From Valencia hispanica (lineage: Eukaryota; Chordata; Actinopteri; Cyprinodontiformes; Valenciidae), in assembly GCA_963556495.2 (NCBI GenBank), contig OY747716.1:33632318-33696317 (forward strand): a stretch of DNA of 64,000 nucleotides, written 5' to 3'. The position numbers and the translations under genes are program-made. Position 1 is the first letter of the stretch. The number at the start of each line of letters is the position of its first letter. Below are positions 12,201 through 22,419 of this stretch, piece after piece. The notes under the pieces were generated by a model that was not told the DNA's origin, ran no database searches, and was given only the letters and a program-made list of their open reading frames with translations.

Positions 12201-12344
12201 CATGATAGAGCCTGTGATGGCTTCACATTTGAACTGTTGTACAGTCTCTCTCGCCAGTCAGCGGTTCAAACAATATTATCACCGTTGCTACACAGGCACA
12301 TGATTGATTTGTCCCACATTGATGTGTCGCTGATTGATGGATGA
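2961..12344 (+). CDS. RNA-binding motif protein 33 (rbm33), C-terminal 593 residues, seven exons
   Basis: Joined exons 2961-3224, 3435-3719, 5767-6498, 9841-10017, 10749-10934, 12052-12140 and 12296-12344 (stop TGA 12342-12344) give 593 residues in one open frame. All junctions are GT-AG; the first five introns from 3225 on are phase 0 and the last is phase 2. Order of the protein: H/Q/P-rich region, Gly-Arg patch, charged coiled coil beginning DPDEDEETRQYRL, long Q-rich tract, second Arg-Gly patch (ARGRGRG), then a C-terminal RRM with RNP2-like CTVCIEGL and RNP1-like QRKAIAKF. This is the order in vertebrate RBM33, a nuclear RNA-binding protein reported to act in mRNA export and as an ALKBH5 partner. 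The vertebrate protein is about twice this long, so the N-terminal half is outside the window. It is convergent with shh. Two teleost paralogues exist; which one this is was not resolved. Confidence 0.96.
3435..3719 (+). CDS. rbm33 coding exon (second in window)
   Basis: Acceptor at 3433-3434, donor GTCAGT at 3720. It encodes 95 residues, phase 0, containing the Gly-Arg patch GGGRGRG at about codons 54-60 and ending in a Ser/Pro/Gln-rich stretch. Confidence 0.9.
4072..4670. mobile_element. TTAA-flanked MITE, copy 1 (full length)
   Basis: The left end TTAAAGCTGCTATACCGAAT and the reverse complement of the right end TTAAAGCTGCTATGGCAAAT form imperfect terminal inverted repeats of about 38 bp, each starting with TTAA. 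TTAA target sites are characteristic of piggyBac-type transposition. No transposase is present. A second, left-truncated and internally deleted copy lies at 37729-38141. Confidence 0.8.
4695..5084. mobile_element. TA-flanked short DNA element, copy 1
   Basis: The right end reads ggggatccactgTA, and the inside matches the element at 35116-35891 over most of its length (both contain versions of cagcttgg, gtatttttcttgg-like and attaatacacatta-like blocks). The left end, near cccctattcatgg, is less certain. Confidence 0.6.
5213..5668. mobile_element. TA-flanked short DNA element, head-to-head neighbour
   Basis: Begins gcagtggagtcccggtattt and ends gggggtccatagTA, giving inverted termini of the GTGGANYCCC type. 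The first 42 bases are about 85 percent identical to the reverse complement of 5040-5085, so two related ends point away from a 130-bp spacer. Confidence 0.6.
5767..6498 (+). CDS. rbm33 coding exon (third in window, coiled coil and Q-rich)
   Basis: The acceptor AG is at 5765-5766 after a weak pyrimidine tract; the donor GTGAGC is at 6499. It encodes 244 residues, phase 0. Residues 1-45 form a charged helix (DEDEETRQYRLKIEEQKRL... RKKELLERL), which is the most conserved non-RRM block of RBM33. Gln-rich sequence follows and the exon ends VRVVKLSGP. The open frame continues past the donor into the intron as far as 6618, but the next exon joins in phase at the donor. Confidence 0.93.
7000..8400 (-). 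mobile_element. Internally deleted Tc1-like transposon, antisense, split by a hAT
   Basis: The left end (7021-7118) resembles the subterminal inverted repeat of the Tc1-like family found throughout the window. It joins directly to antisense transposase sequence (ctctgtagctcctcc... at 7120) and reaches 7434. The family sequence resumes after the hAT at 8346 (acttgccacacacct, then tttatttgtaaaaa). No intact transposase frame remains. Confidence 0.8.
7435..8345. mobile_element. hAT-type element inserted in the Tc1-like copy
   Basis: Starts TAGGACTGAACGATAA and ends TATTGTCCAGCCCCAAT, giving imperfect inverted ends (GGaCTGaACgATA versus GGGCTGGACAATA). It is flanked on both sides by the 8-bp sequence ATATATAC (7427-7434 and 8346-8353). 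An 8-bp duplication is the hAT hallmark. Removing the element restores the Tc1-like sequence across the join. About 911 bp, non-coding. Confidence 0.8.
8937..8962 (+). other. G-quadruplex-type tract on the rbm33 sense strand
   Basis: Four G-runs of 8, 5, 5 and 3 separated by TGT, T and T, matching the G3+N1-7 pattern. It would be present in the rbm33 pre-mRNA. Confidence 0.55.
9331..9680 (+). mobile_element. Tc1-like fragment, sense
   Basis: Starts with the family terminus TACAGTGCCTTGCAAAAGTG, then a subterminal repeat, then jumps to central transposase sequence (ctctggtcagaccag, tttttcggcctaaa-like). Heavily deleted. Confidence 0.8.
9841..10017 (+). CDS. rbm33 coding exon (fourth in window)
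   Basis: The acceptor ...aatccag ends at 9840 and the donor GTATGA is at 10018. It encodes 59 residues, phase 0, from SGKGPEATSS to GDAQQSR, Gln/Gly/Ser-rich. It contains VTMMGQQQAGPGG. The frame fits both neighbours. Confidence 0.87.
10018..10748 (+). other. rbm33 intron; (AC)n microsatellite at 10413-10428
   Basis: The only structured item is a short AC dinucleotide run. A pyrimidine-rich stretch follows the donor at 10033-10065. Confidence 0.6.
10749..10934 (+). CDS. rbm33 coding exon (fifth), Arg-Gly patch and start of RRM
   Basis: Acceptor tttag at 10744-10748, donor GTAGGA at 10935. It encodes 62 residues, phase 0: an Arg-Gly patch (VSARGRGRGAGQMGRGH) and then the first half of the RRM with beta1/RNP2 CTVCIEGL and helix 1 TSTTDFQLKNLLMSIGPIE. 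Confidence 0.96.
10935..12051 (+). other. rbm33 intron with Tc1-like remnant and (TAA)n
   Basis: A sense Tc1-like remnant occupies about 10985-11865. A short TAA microsatellite is at 11701-11723. A good pyrimidine tract (ttccttctctgtcccctgcag) precedes the acceptor at 12050-12051. Confidence 0.7.
10985..11865 (+). mobile_element. Tc1-like remnant, sense
   Basis: Subterminal repeat sequence at 10990-11060, the conserved block ggtgatggcagcatcatgct at about 11241, aagatggatggagctaaata at about 11313, and a reversed terminus-like sequence near 11820-11865. The transposase is not translatable. Confidence 0.7.
12052..12140 (+). CDS. rbm33 coding exon (sixth), RRM second half
   Basis: The acceptor tgcag ends at 12051 and the donor GTAATC is at 12141. 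It is 89 nt long and leaves two bases (AG) of an Arg codon. It encodes MFKMMPQQRKAIAKF (RNP1-like) and the alpha2 region NPQHAASFQMSFH. Confidence 0.95.
12296..12344 (+). CDS. rbm33 last coding exon
   Basis: Acceptor acacag ends at 12295. The first base completes AGG (Arg), then HMIDLSHIDVSLIDG and TGA at 12342-12344. The HMIDLSHI ending is the conserved C-terminus of vertebrate RBM33. It is only 49 nt and would be missed by simple ORF scanning. Confidence 0.95.
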
Positions 12345-15300
12345 GGAGCACAACAGATCAACCGTAGGGTCTCTTTCTCCTGGTGGTGGGGAAGTCTCTC
12401 GTGCATAGCTCTGCTCCAGATGGATACAGGACTGTTTCTTCAACTCGTCCATCGTCTCGTCGCCGATCCCATCATTCGTCTCCCTCCAGCTTGGACAACT
12501 GAACACAAAAGACAATAGCCGTGTGCATGCATGTGTTTGAGTTTGCCTGCCAAGTGGCTGTAGTTTTAAAATGGTGTTGAAGAGATGCTGAACAGTGAAT
12601 CCTCCTTTGATGCTTGTGAACTTTCTTTTTTTTTCCCATCTTAAAAGGACATTGGTAAAATCTATCATGGGATAATGGTTGCTGCCCTCCTCATTTAGTT
12701 ATCAAGGACACTTGATTATAATTCAGCTTTTACCACCTCGTGGTATATTTATTATGTTATTATATGCTTCAGTTTCATGCAGGGAGAAGTTGTGGCAGAG
12801 TTTGTGGTGTCATTTTTACTCCCTCTCTGTAGGTGGCAGTATTTGACCTCTTTCAGTGCTTTGTTGGTTTCAGCCTAAGCTTGTTCTCAGGTTGGTTTTG
12901 TTTTTGCCCAATGGCGCCATCTAGTGGGGCTGTTGCATGCAGCCAAAGAGGGGGCCTGGATGTGCTGATTGGATGTTTATTGTAGCTGAAGCTGGACTGA
13001 CAGAGATCGTTACAGGGTTTAGATTTCAGAATACCAAGCACTCTGTGGGGTTTGTAAATACTGTTTAGCCTTTCTGGATCTTGAAGATTAAATAATTTCT
13101 GTTGCTTTTGTTAAAACCTGTCTTTTAGCTGTCGGCTGCAAAGTATTTGGGATAAATCTTCCTTTTTTTTTTGACATGCGCTTTTGTTGTTTGTCAGATT
13201 AGGAATTTGTTAAAAGTTCAGGGCTTTACCAAAAAAGGAGTTTATTATCATCAAAGTGGCTTGATTTCTTATAGTTGGCAAGTATCATATTTGGAAGATT
13301 GGAAAGAATTGTTTTAATTGTTTTGGGAATTAAACTGCTTAAATTAATTCCTTATTCTTCTTTTTTTTAAGCCGGAGAAAAGATCTACGATCTTGAAGTC
13401 ATCTGGTAGGTTGGTGCTTTATAGCTGAGCGGTTTGGTCTACCCCGATTTCAACTCCATTTTCACTGCCTTTTAAGTTTAGTTAGAAGGAAAGTGAAATA
13501 AATTTCAATGCAAACCTTGTTCTGTAAATTGAGTTCCAACAAATATAGTCCACAAACACTCAAAAAATTCATTTAAAAACATTTGGGAAATTACTTAGAT
13601 TTCTCCACACATTTTATTTTCCTAAGCTTTTCTGTCTTTTTATATAGCATAACTTAAATCAGTGACACCTAAAAGTCTTAACATGTTTTTGTGACGTTTC
13701 AATTGACTCATAAAAAAAGTTTATTTTCATTTGGGCCCATTTCATTTCCCCATTTTTCTCCACTACATTTCTTTTATGTATTCCAAAAAAATTGTTTATC
13801 ACTGAAGTTGGCGACTACGTTAAAGGATTAATAGTAAATGTTGAGGGGGCAACCATTATACTTATAGCAGTCATGTATATAAGTAGACCAGACATGTCAC
13901 TCTTTGTTTATCCTTTTGACTATTTCTTTTCTTTTCCTTGTTAGTCATATTGTAACAAGCTAGTTTTTTTATATGTAAAGGTTGAGCTGATTTGTCCAGA
14001 GAGAAATACTTTTTACAAGTGGTGTGTTTCTATTTTACAGTCATAATGAGAAACAACTGGACACACATTTCTGTTCATGAGGAAAAAGAAAAACGTTTAA
14101 AGTAAAACAAGAAAAATGCTAATAAAAACATGGCCAATATACCGTAAACATGCTGGTATGTGAAGCCGGTTTAAACTTTAGCTCAAAGATGTGTGCTTGG
14201 TTATGTGTGATGTTCATGTGTCTGGTGCCTTTTTATATGTGTGTTATATATTTTAATCTTTTGTACTTCACAGAAGCTGTAAGTTTGTGGGTATTCACCA
14301 CCGCATCGCACATATTTATGGAAGCATTTACTACTTCAGAGTTAACCATTTCTTAAAGAAATATTTTTTAGGTTTAAGTATTTAAGAGCTAGATTTCCAA
14401 AAATTGCTACCTCATTTACTGTGGTGACATCCTGATGTGTAGCCTCATAAAAAAAGCCTACATGATTTCGCTTCCATGTAATTGGGGTGAACTGGAAACA
14501 GAAGAGAAATTGGAGTAATGAATTTAAAGGAATATCTTGGATAGTTTGATCAAACTTTCCCTCGGCTGCTTATCTGGATGACATCCCAAATTAAGACCCC
14601 TATTTTGTTTAAGCTACAATCGTGTTGTTTACAAGTTCTTGTTTACATCTGACCATTCTGCATGTGTGTCACAAACTATTTTAGTGGCATTTCCTTTTCT
14701 AATTGGGGTTTAATTGAAATAATTTAAAGGAAGTTGCACTCTCATAAAGTGACTACACTCAGACTTTTCATAGTAACTGAGGGGGATGAAACCAAATGTT
14801 ACTAAAAGTCCTTCTTGTAAACAAGATGTTAAACATTTAAGTTCTGTTTTATGTCTGAACTGACTTCAGCATGTTTTATTCTCTTTGATTTAAATTTTGT
14901 CTTTAACTATATGTCATATTTCCTGTGTTTTATGTTGTGGATTTCACTTAAGGTTTAGCAAATCCTATGGATTTGGAACAAGTATCAGCAATGCTGCTCA
15001 TAATGACAATATTATAGGACACTATGTCTTTATAATTCCAAACACAGATTCACATTGAATCTTTTGTATCTGCACATTGAAGAGTTACTTGCATACAAGC
15101 TGTGACTATTTGAATTTGATGAAGTATTTTTGCACATAAACAAAATATTGCAGTAAGCTGTTTAATTGGCAGCAACGTTTATATCAGACCACGTCATGTG
15201 GTTACAGTAGACTTTATGCATTTATTTATTTTGTTTTTGGTATGTTTATTTTTTTCCTCTAATCTTCTATTAGGAAGTTATAACAGCAGTTAATAGTTGA

Positions 15301-15926
15301 TGTAAGAAGGTTTATGCCAGCTTTGTTCAAAGTTGTGATGTAGCTGGATGCTCAGAACCACTAATGTATTGTTTTTTTTATTAGGCCCCAGGATCCAGAC
15401 ATTCTGAAGAACTGCTTTAATCTTCATATTAATGTTCCTTTTATGTTTTTTTCCAGATGCAGTTGCACGAATGTTAATGTGGTTTTAGCCTGAGTGACCA
15501 TACCAATGACTTGGCATGTGGTAAAATCGGCTTACTTTGCTAGTTCAGCATACTCGTAGTTAAAATGGATTATTTGATAGAGTTGCACTGATCCAAATTT
15601 TTTTTACTGATGGCCGATATTTTTAGACTATTCTCATTTCTAAGAGAAAGAAAAGCATTCAGAATTGTTGTCTCTGGGCTTCCTGTTGTGATCAAACAAT
15701 CATTTATGTTAAAACGGGCAACAATACATTGCTTTAACTCAGGATTTTGCTATTTACATACAAAGATTACAGGGTTGACATTTTAAGCTGGCTTTATCAT
15801 GTCGTATTGGTCATTAGCGTGGTATCACAAAAACAGCAGTATTTGCTTGTATTTCCTCAAGAATACATTTCTCTACCTCGACTCTGATTTGCAAAAACGC
15901 TGACGTTTCCAAATCAGTTATAGTCC

Positions 15927-16379
15927 TTAAAGAGCAACTCATCCCCCTACCATAGTCTTACTCCATCTATATTTCCGGTTTGAAAAATGTGGCAAAAGGA
16001 GGCGTTGACTGGTGGACCGAGGGACTCGCGGGGGGAAGGGCTGGGCGTCATCAACAGTTCCTTGGTATTCAATTTCAAACTTGTTACGGAGGTGTGGTCG
16101 AGACTGGGCTTGTTTCATTCTTCACAGCGGCAGGATGGCTGACGTCAGCCATAGAGGCTGAGCCAGTAGCAACGCCAGATTCAAATTCAAGTGCAGTGTA
16201 AAGTTTTAACCTGAAGAGGGCGACATATTAACGGTTTATGGTAGAAAGTTAATATTTTTACTAAAATGTACTAATCTACCAAAAATGATGACCAGACCTG
16301 TAGACAGCACTATTAGACACTCATTTATACAGTTTATCACCAAAAAGAAAAGTTGATTTGGGGGAGAGTTGCACTTTAA
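15927..16379. mobile_element. TTAA-flanked MITE, second family, carrying a CRE palindrome
   Basis: The left end TTAAAGAGCAACTCATCCCC and the reverse complement of the right end TTAAAGTGCAACTCTCCCCC match at 17 of 20 positions and each starts with TTAA. The interior (453 bp total) includes the perfect 14-bp palindrome GGCTGACGTCAGCC at 16137-16150, which contains a consensus cAMP-response element. A 73-codon open stretch inside is not convincing as a gene. Confidence 0.75.
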
Positions 16380-17225
16380 TGGCCAGAGGTTGACAGCTCA
16401 AAAGAATGAAACTGAGCCACTTTAAGCCTTCCTGTTATCTGGTGAAAGTTCTACTCTTTCTCACTCTCCTGCAGCCTGAATAAAGCTGACATTAGTCAAC
16501 ATGCTGTAGAAAATGGTTTCCTTTTAAATATCTAGTTGCATTTCTGTGCTTCCCCTGACTTCATCTCATTGATACTGAACAAAGCTAGCTTTGCCTGCTT
16601 TTTTCAGTAACTTCCATACCATAGTGTTCTTGCTAGCACAACCTGTTTTTTACTGTTTGGAAAAAGTTGGGGTTTGCGGTTGGCAGGTGTAGCTGAAAGT
16701 GTCCGGTTTTCAATTCTGATCACAAGCTGATTTCCCTTAGGTCATTTCAGTTATTTAGCCAATGCAAATGTGTGTCAGGAATGCTTGTGGGCTTCATTTT
16801 TACTTGTAGTGTTCAAGAATCTAATTTTTCACAGATCAGAGTGAGACTGTTACTGTTGGTTTATTTGTCTTTAAGGAAAATTGTACAAAAACCTAGGAAG
16901 TTGAAGCTCATAAAACCTTAAAAAATATTATTGATCCATGTTATTTCAGTGCTGGTCTGGGTAACTTTACTTCAGTTCTAAGATTACCTTGCATTTTTTA
17001 GGTTTTGCTTTCTCAGAATAACCCCAGTAGATTTAATTACCACTATTCAAAAAAGCATACAAAAACATGTCTTTTGACAAGAACTTGCTTTATTTCAAAT
17101 TCTCTTTAATGCCACTGAAAGTAGGCTTGTCTTGTTCAAGTTTTATAAACAGTTTTTAGACTTTGTCAATCCCTGCAAATCTAGTATTTTCTCCTTGTTT
17201 TTTGTCTTTGTTCCAGTTAAATTTG

Positions 17226-17521
17226 TGTATATGTGTGTGTAGGTGTCCTTGTTTAGCTATCCTATTTAGGACCTTCGCTAACCTGAAGACCGATGGACCT
17301 TATATGGACCAAAGCCCGGTCCTAATATGGTGGATCCCCTTTTTTAGGGTTAGGTTTAGAGGTATGGTGTGAATTATGTTTTGGTTAAGGTTAGAGTTAG
17401 AAATAAACTGGTAATGGTAAGGGTAAGAATTAGGGTTGGGCATAAATGCAGCTATGAAAATGAATGGAAATCAATTTAAAGTCCTAATATGGGTAGAAAT
17501 ACAGACTTGTGTGTGTTTGTA
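17226..17521. repeat. Telomere-like GGTTAGG composite repeat of teleosts
   Basis: A TGTGTGTGTAGGTGTCCTTG-like left end, a centre of degenerate ttagggttaggttta / ggttaaggttagagttag, and a right end acttgtgtgtgtttg. This arrangement is a familiar dispersed repeat of fish genomes, here decayed. It is not a true telomere array. Confidence 0.6.
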
Positions 17522-18367
17522 GTCAGAATACCTTTGGCATGCCTAACCTTTGGTATGGTCCACTTGTGCTGCTGTTGTTGTCGTCACATGGGCTAATAAT
17601 TTTTGCATTGAATACTGTGATATAAAACCAGATATTTTATCTGCAACAGACTAATTCTGATTGGAGCACCTTGGTGGAGCCAGGACGCTGCTATGCCACA
17701 TTCCTTCCGTTTCATATTAACACTCAAGGTTTTCTTTCAGCTTTGCAGTCTCTGAGCTCAGAATGAAAGTTTAATGTTGACCTTTTTTCCCTGAACAGTT
17801 GCAGTTGATCTTCTGTTACTGCCTCTTCATTCCTTTGCTCTTCTACTTACTTACTGTATAGAAACTTGACCATCTCTCATCTCTCCTTCCACACCTCTGT
17901 TGTTGAGTGAATTGCAGCAGGGTGGCCTGCCTGGATTACCATTGTTTTTTAGCCAAGTGGATGGAGGTTTCCACTTATGTGACGACTTCTGGGCTCGCAG
18001 AGCAGAAACGCAACTCTAAAGCGTGCTGCTTTTTGGCTTTCACTTCACCAAAGGGTCCTCCAAGCTTCTTGACAATCACTGGTCAAACTCTTTAAAGGAA
18101 GCTTTTATGGACTCCTGATGTCGAACTGTATGTTGCGAAAGAAATCCAACATGTTCGAGTTTTGATGGAAAATATTGACAAAGCATCATGTATGTTTACA
18201 CCCTTGACTGATGTTTCAAATGTGAAAGGACCATGATTGTCTGAAATGATTGTTCCATTTTTTGCTGATGATGTAAATGTGGAAAATCTACAGTGATGTG
18301 TTATTGAACTCATAAAACAAAGTTCCTATTAAGTTGTCATTTGTTACGTTTGAAAGTAAAGATGGAA

Positions 18368-18373
18368 AATAAA
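18368..18373 (+). terminator. Candidate rbm33 polyadenylation signal
   Basis: AATAAA followed 20-40 nt later by a GT/T-rich stretch (gttgtttttgtttttattg, 18393-18411), the normal layout of a cleavage and polyadenylation site. It is the last good hexamer before the LINE-rich intergenic interval. Confidence 0.5.
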
Positions 18374-18390
18374 CTATTTAAAGCCAGCAA

Positions 18391-20639
18391 CAGTTGTTTT
18401 TGTTTTTATTGACTAACTGGGAGGAGATGATTTTTGGTTTGAAAGTTAAAAAAAACTTACATTCTTTTTTTTTTCTTTTTTTTTGCATTTACAAATGGTT
18501 TTATAAACCTAGAAAGGATTTTGTTTTCATGTTTGAGTTTGCTGAGATGTGTTTAATTTGACATTTTAGAAGGAGGCTCTGCCTTCTGCACACGTGGCTG
18601 CTAACTGCTGGTCAGATGAAAGAGGACGAAATGGAATAAATTGCTGCCTTTTTTCTGGTCATACTGACCAATCCAAGAGCCTAACAGTAGAGCAGGGTTT
18701 CTTAACCCTGGTTGTCATGACCCGCTGTCCTGCATGTTTTAGGTGTTTCTCCTCGGCCACACACTTGACCTGAATAACTGAGATTAATGCAGACCAGTAG
18801 GCAACTTGGGGTCAAGTGCCTTGCCCAGAAACAGGGCAGAGTTAGAAGGGAGAAGTGAACCATTAACTTTCTAATTGCAAGAATTTAATTTTCTTATATA
18901 CATAGTCTTTTGGCCATTTGCTGGTCACGTCTTGTATAATGAAGGTGTGGATAGTAAAGAAATGCTGCCAATCTTATTAAAGTCACAGTTTTCAAATTTC
19001 AGTTGGCAAGCTGTTTTAACAAAGAGAAATAGACCCTGGTATACAGTGTTTAAAATTTTTACTGTTATACCGTTCTTAATTGTGATTTTCATATTGTGAG
19101 AATTTCATACCAGCCCATGGCTACCTCCAAGGAAGTCAGCCGGAGTATTACTCTTAATACTACCTGAATCTGTGCTTTGGCCTCTTGCTACAACATGGCA
19201 GGCCAGAGGTTCCTGCAGAGGATAGGAAGGGGAGCTAAAAAAGTCATTAGACCCTACAGGATCTGTTTTCAGAGTCACTGCAGCCACAATGGCTACTCAG
19301 GTCATGCACTTAGTTTTTATTAATATATGTATGTACTTGTGTTTAACAATTTTGAATTTATTTGATTTGGGCTTTAATATGCAATTGGATAGAGAATTGC
19401 GACTTGATCATTTTGAAACTGCATGGTTTCTGATTTGCTGGTCCCGAACCTTTTAAGCCTTGCCCAGGCTAATTAAGTGTATCAGATTGTTTATGTTTTT
19501 AGTTTCCCTCTTACTTACCACTCCTCTGCTGCCACAGAAGAGCAAAAAGGGCCTTTATCGACCCAGCCGGCCAACGCCATTTGCAGACCTTTTCTCTTAG
19601 AAACTGAAGTTTTGTTTTCCAGCAAAGCCAAGACTGTTCATGTTTGCGAATGTCAAAATTTGTAAAAGCGGTTGTTGAGCCCCAGCAGACTGAGGGCCCC
19701 CAGAGGGATTAGAGGAGGCTCTGTTTACCTGCTCTGAGGAATGCTGCCCTGCACGGACGCTTTTGTATCTGACAGGGACCCAAGGTCACAGCGCTGGCAG
19801 AGATGGGCTGCTTTGTCCCCTCCCTGAAGTTTCCACCTCACAATATCAACAGGACAACACAATGTGGGAGAAGAAGGGAATTCCTGCTCATGTTGCAACA
19901 GTGCTCAGAAACTCTGGTTTACTGGCCCTTTTTCCCAGAGAATGAGAAAACCATTTTTCCCCTTTAAATGAGAAGCAAGATTTATTCATTAGGCTTCTTG
20001 AAATCCACCTGAAATAAGTCTCAGTGATTGAATTACACCTTCCAAAGCACACTGGTTTATTTATCAAGAAAATTAACATTGATTTGGCTAAGACGGGTAA
20101 ATGGAGTAACATAAGTAAACTATGAATTTGTTGAATGAATTTGAGAATTATTCCATATACATTTTTGTAGATTTGTTCAACTGTATTTTAAATACCAGTT
20201 CAACTCCCTACAAGCATAATTGCAACACGACAGCTGTTGGGGGTGTCTCCAGACAGGAGGGGCCCTGCAGAAGACAGCTAGGGGATCTAAAAGGGTGGTT
20301 GAAATGTTTTTAACCTCAGTCCAGGATCCGTTTCAGACAGAATATAAATAAGAGTTGTCCTCAAACCATCTATATTAACTTTTTCCATCTGCTGCCATCA
20401 GACATTGTAAAGCAACATTAGACTGCTGCACCGCTTTCTGTCACAACCAGTTAAAACGATGCACTTTATGTTATTGGAGGTATTGTATTTTGATCTGTTG
20501 TCTTTTTTTAAATATATTTTTAGGTAATCTGTTGAATGATCCCAAAGAAAAGCATTCGTCTTCTCAAACTGATTTAATTTGAAGTGGATTGAACAGATAT
20601 CTTTAAAGTATTTTTATTTTAGTCAATCCATTCATCCCT
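18391..20639. other. Intergenic, no gene seen
   Basis: AT-rich sequence between the two convergent genes. A short stretch at about 18690-18860 (cttgccc-type motif) looks like a dispersed-repeat fragment. Open stretches are short and unsupported. Confidence 0.5.
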
Positions 20640-20955
20640 TCATTCCTTTTGTTCTTTCTGTGTCTCTGCTCTGACTTCTCCAACCCCCATATGGTCGTTG
20701 CAGATGGCCGCTTGTACTGATCTAGATTCTGCTAGAGGTTTCTTCCTGTTAAAGGGGAGTTTTTCCTCTCCACTGTCGCTACATGCTTGCTCAGTATGAG
20801 GGACTGCTATGGTTGGTGTCTTCATGAATGGTGCACAACTGCAAGTCAATGACTCATTGTGATCTGCTGCTATGATTGTATTGAAATAGTTTCCCTTGTA
20901 AAAGTGCCTTGAAATGACATCTGTTGTGAATCGGCGCTATATAAATAAACAATTG
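20640..20955 (+). mobile_element. LINE/SINE 3' tail
   Basis: Includes gaggtttcttcctgttaaa, gtgccttgaaatgacatctg and ggcgctatataaataaac, ending in an aattgaattgaactg tail. This is the widespread 3' end of teleost non-LTR elements. Confidence 0.75.
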
Positions 20956-20969
20956 AATTGAACTGAAAT

Positions 20970-21425
20970 TCTTCCAGCTATCCAAGACCAGGTCACAGGG
21001 CTAACGAGTTCAGCCCAGAGATTCACCCAGAGATTTATATCTCCAATGACACCCAACTTCATTTTGGGCAACTCCAATGGATTCCCAGGCCAGAAGATAT
21101 ATATAGCGCCTGATTTTGTGTTCTTATTCTAACCCAGGATCTCCTCCCTTTGAGATAAGGCACAGAAAACATCTGCATGAAGACATCTTGGAAGCATCTT
21201 AAGCAGATACAGAACCACCTCGGCTAACTCTTGGATCTACAAATAGCTTCTCACACTATCTCTAAGGCTCAGTCCAGACACTCCTCTAAATGTTGACCCT
21301 TTCAGCTGCTTCTATCCGTGATCTTGTTCTTTTGATGAGGATCCATATTTCATGATATGAGCGATACTTGAAAAATAAACTGATAAATTTGAGGCCTCAC
21401 TTTTTGGCTAAGCTCTTCTCTATTT
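20970..21425 (-). mobile_element. LINE ORF2 C-terminal remnant, antisense
   Basis: Contains recognisable antisense phrases of a very common fish LINE: ccaatggattcccaggccag, ccacctcggctaactctt, ctatctctaaggctcagtcc and cagctgcttctatccgtgat. It is frameshifted beyond coding. Confidence 0.7.
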
Positions 21426-21719
21426 TTGGTTAGTTCTCTATTGAAAAAAAAGGACTGCTGCCATTGGGTGAGCGAAGCTGTCTTTTCCTCAAGTGGAGGA
21501 GTTCGAGAAGGTTGGTTTCTTGTTCGTGAGTGATAGCAGAATGCAGCGTGAGATGGACAGGTGGATTGATTTCTCATCTGCAGTAATGCAGGCATTGCTC
21601 TGCCTGGTCTTAGTGAAGAAAGAGCAGAAGGGGGAAAAAAGTTACTCCCCTGGTTTACCGCTCTTTATCTGTTGTGACCCATACCCACAATCATCAGATA
21701 GAAAAAAATACCCTGGACT

Positions 21720-22065
21720 CAAGCAGCAGAAATAATCTTCCATCACAAGGTGGAAGATCCAGCCTTAGAAGGATAGGGTGAGGCGCTCAAAGTAGAGCTG
21801 TTGCTGCTCTACTTTGAAGAAATCAGTGAAGGTGGTTGAGACTTCTGGTCTGGGCGCTTCCTGGATGCAATAGGTTGGGGAGGGCTTTCGGTCATGCCCA
21901 ACTGGGAGAAGACCCAGAGCAACTGAAACGACTATGCATCCCTCCTACCCTGGGAACACATTGCTAGTCAACAGAAAGTGTCAGGAGGAGAGGGCTGTTA
22001 TGGTTTCTCTCCAAAACTTACTTTGCAACCTGATATTACACATGCACAAAACAATGGATGGATTT
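21720..22065 (+). mobile_element. LINE ORF2 C-terminal remnant, sense
   Basis: The same LINE region in the opposite orientation: atagggtgaggcgctcaaag, gtggttgagacttctggtc, ttcctggatgcaataggttg, catgcccaactgggagaag, ending at an atggatgg tail typical of that family. Confidence 0.7.
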
Positions 22066-22074
22066 TCTTCACCA

Positions 22075-22245
22075 CAGCATACTGGTTTCTGCTGTCCCTA
22101 TCCACCCATCCATCTGCTGCTCCAGCCTACCATCAGCCGTGTAGAAGACACCAAGATACTTGGAATCCTCTACATGAGGCAGAGACCTATACCCAGACCC
22201 CAAAGGAAGCATTTCACCTTTTTTCCAGTATCAAACTTAGTTTAG
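22075..22245 (-). mobile_element. LINE fragment, antisense
   Basis: Carries acaccaagatacttggaatc and caaaggaagcatttcacctt, which are antisense reverse-transcriptase-region phrases of the same LINE group. It directly abuts the sense fragment before it. Confidence 0.6.
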
Positions 22246-22419
22246 ACATTCGACCAACTTATGTTATGTTATGTTGAAGACCTAAGCTCGTCGTATTTCT
22301 GTCATGCAAACATTTCTTGTTAGATAAATTTCTGCCTTTTTGCTTCGTAGTAAATTCATCATTCTAACGTTCTCCAATCAGCAGTACCCCTATTTTACCA
22401 CACGGTGTCACCATTGTAT

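Larger units (their letters stand above)
12345..18390 (+). other. Probable long rbm33 3' UTR / downstream region
   Basis: About 6 kb with no coding exon, in line with the long 3' UTR known for mammalian RBM33. Several AATAAA hexamers occur (for example 13497 and 16478), but the best context is at 18368. A TTAA MITE (15927-16379) and a telomere-like composite (17226-17521) lie inside. Whether the whole interval is transcribed needs RNA data. Confidence 0.5.

Noticed and set aside
12288..12668. 126-codon minus-strand frame
   Set aside because: Antisense to the last rbm33 exon and 3' UTR, with no protein signature.
15980..16201. 73-codon frame
   Set aside because: Lies inside a TTAA-flanked MITE; such elements are non-coding.
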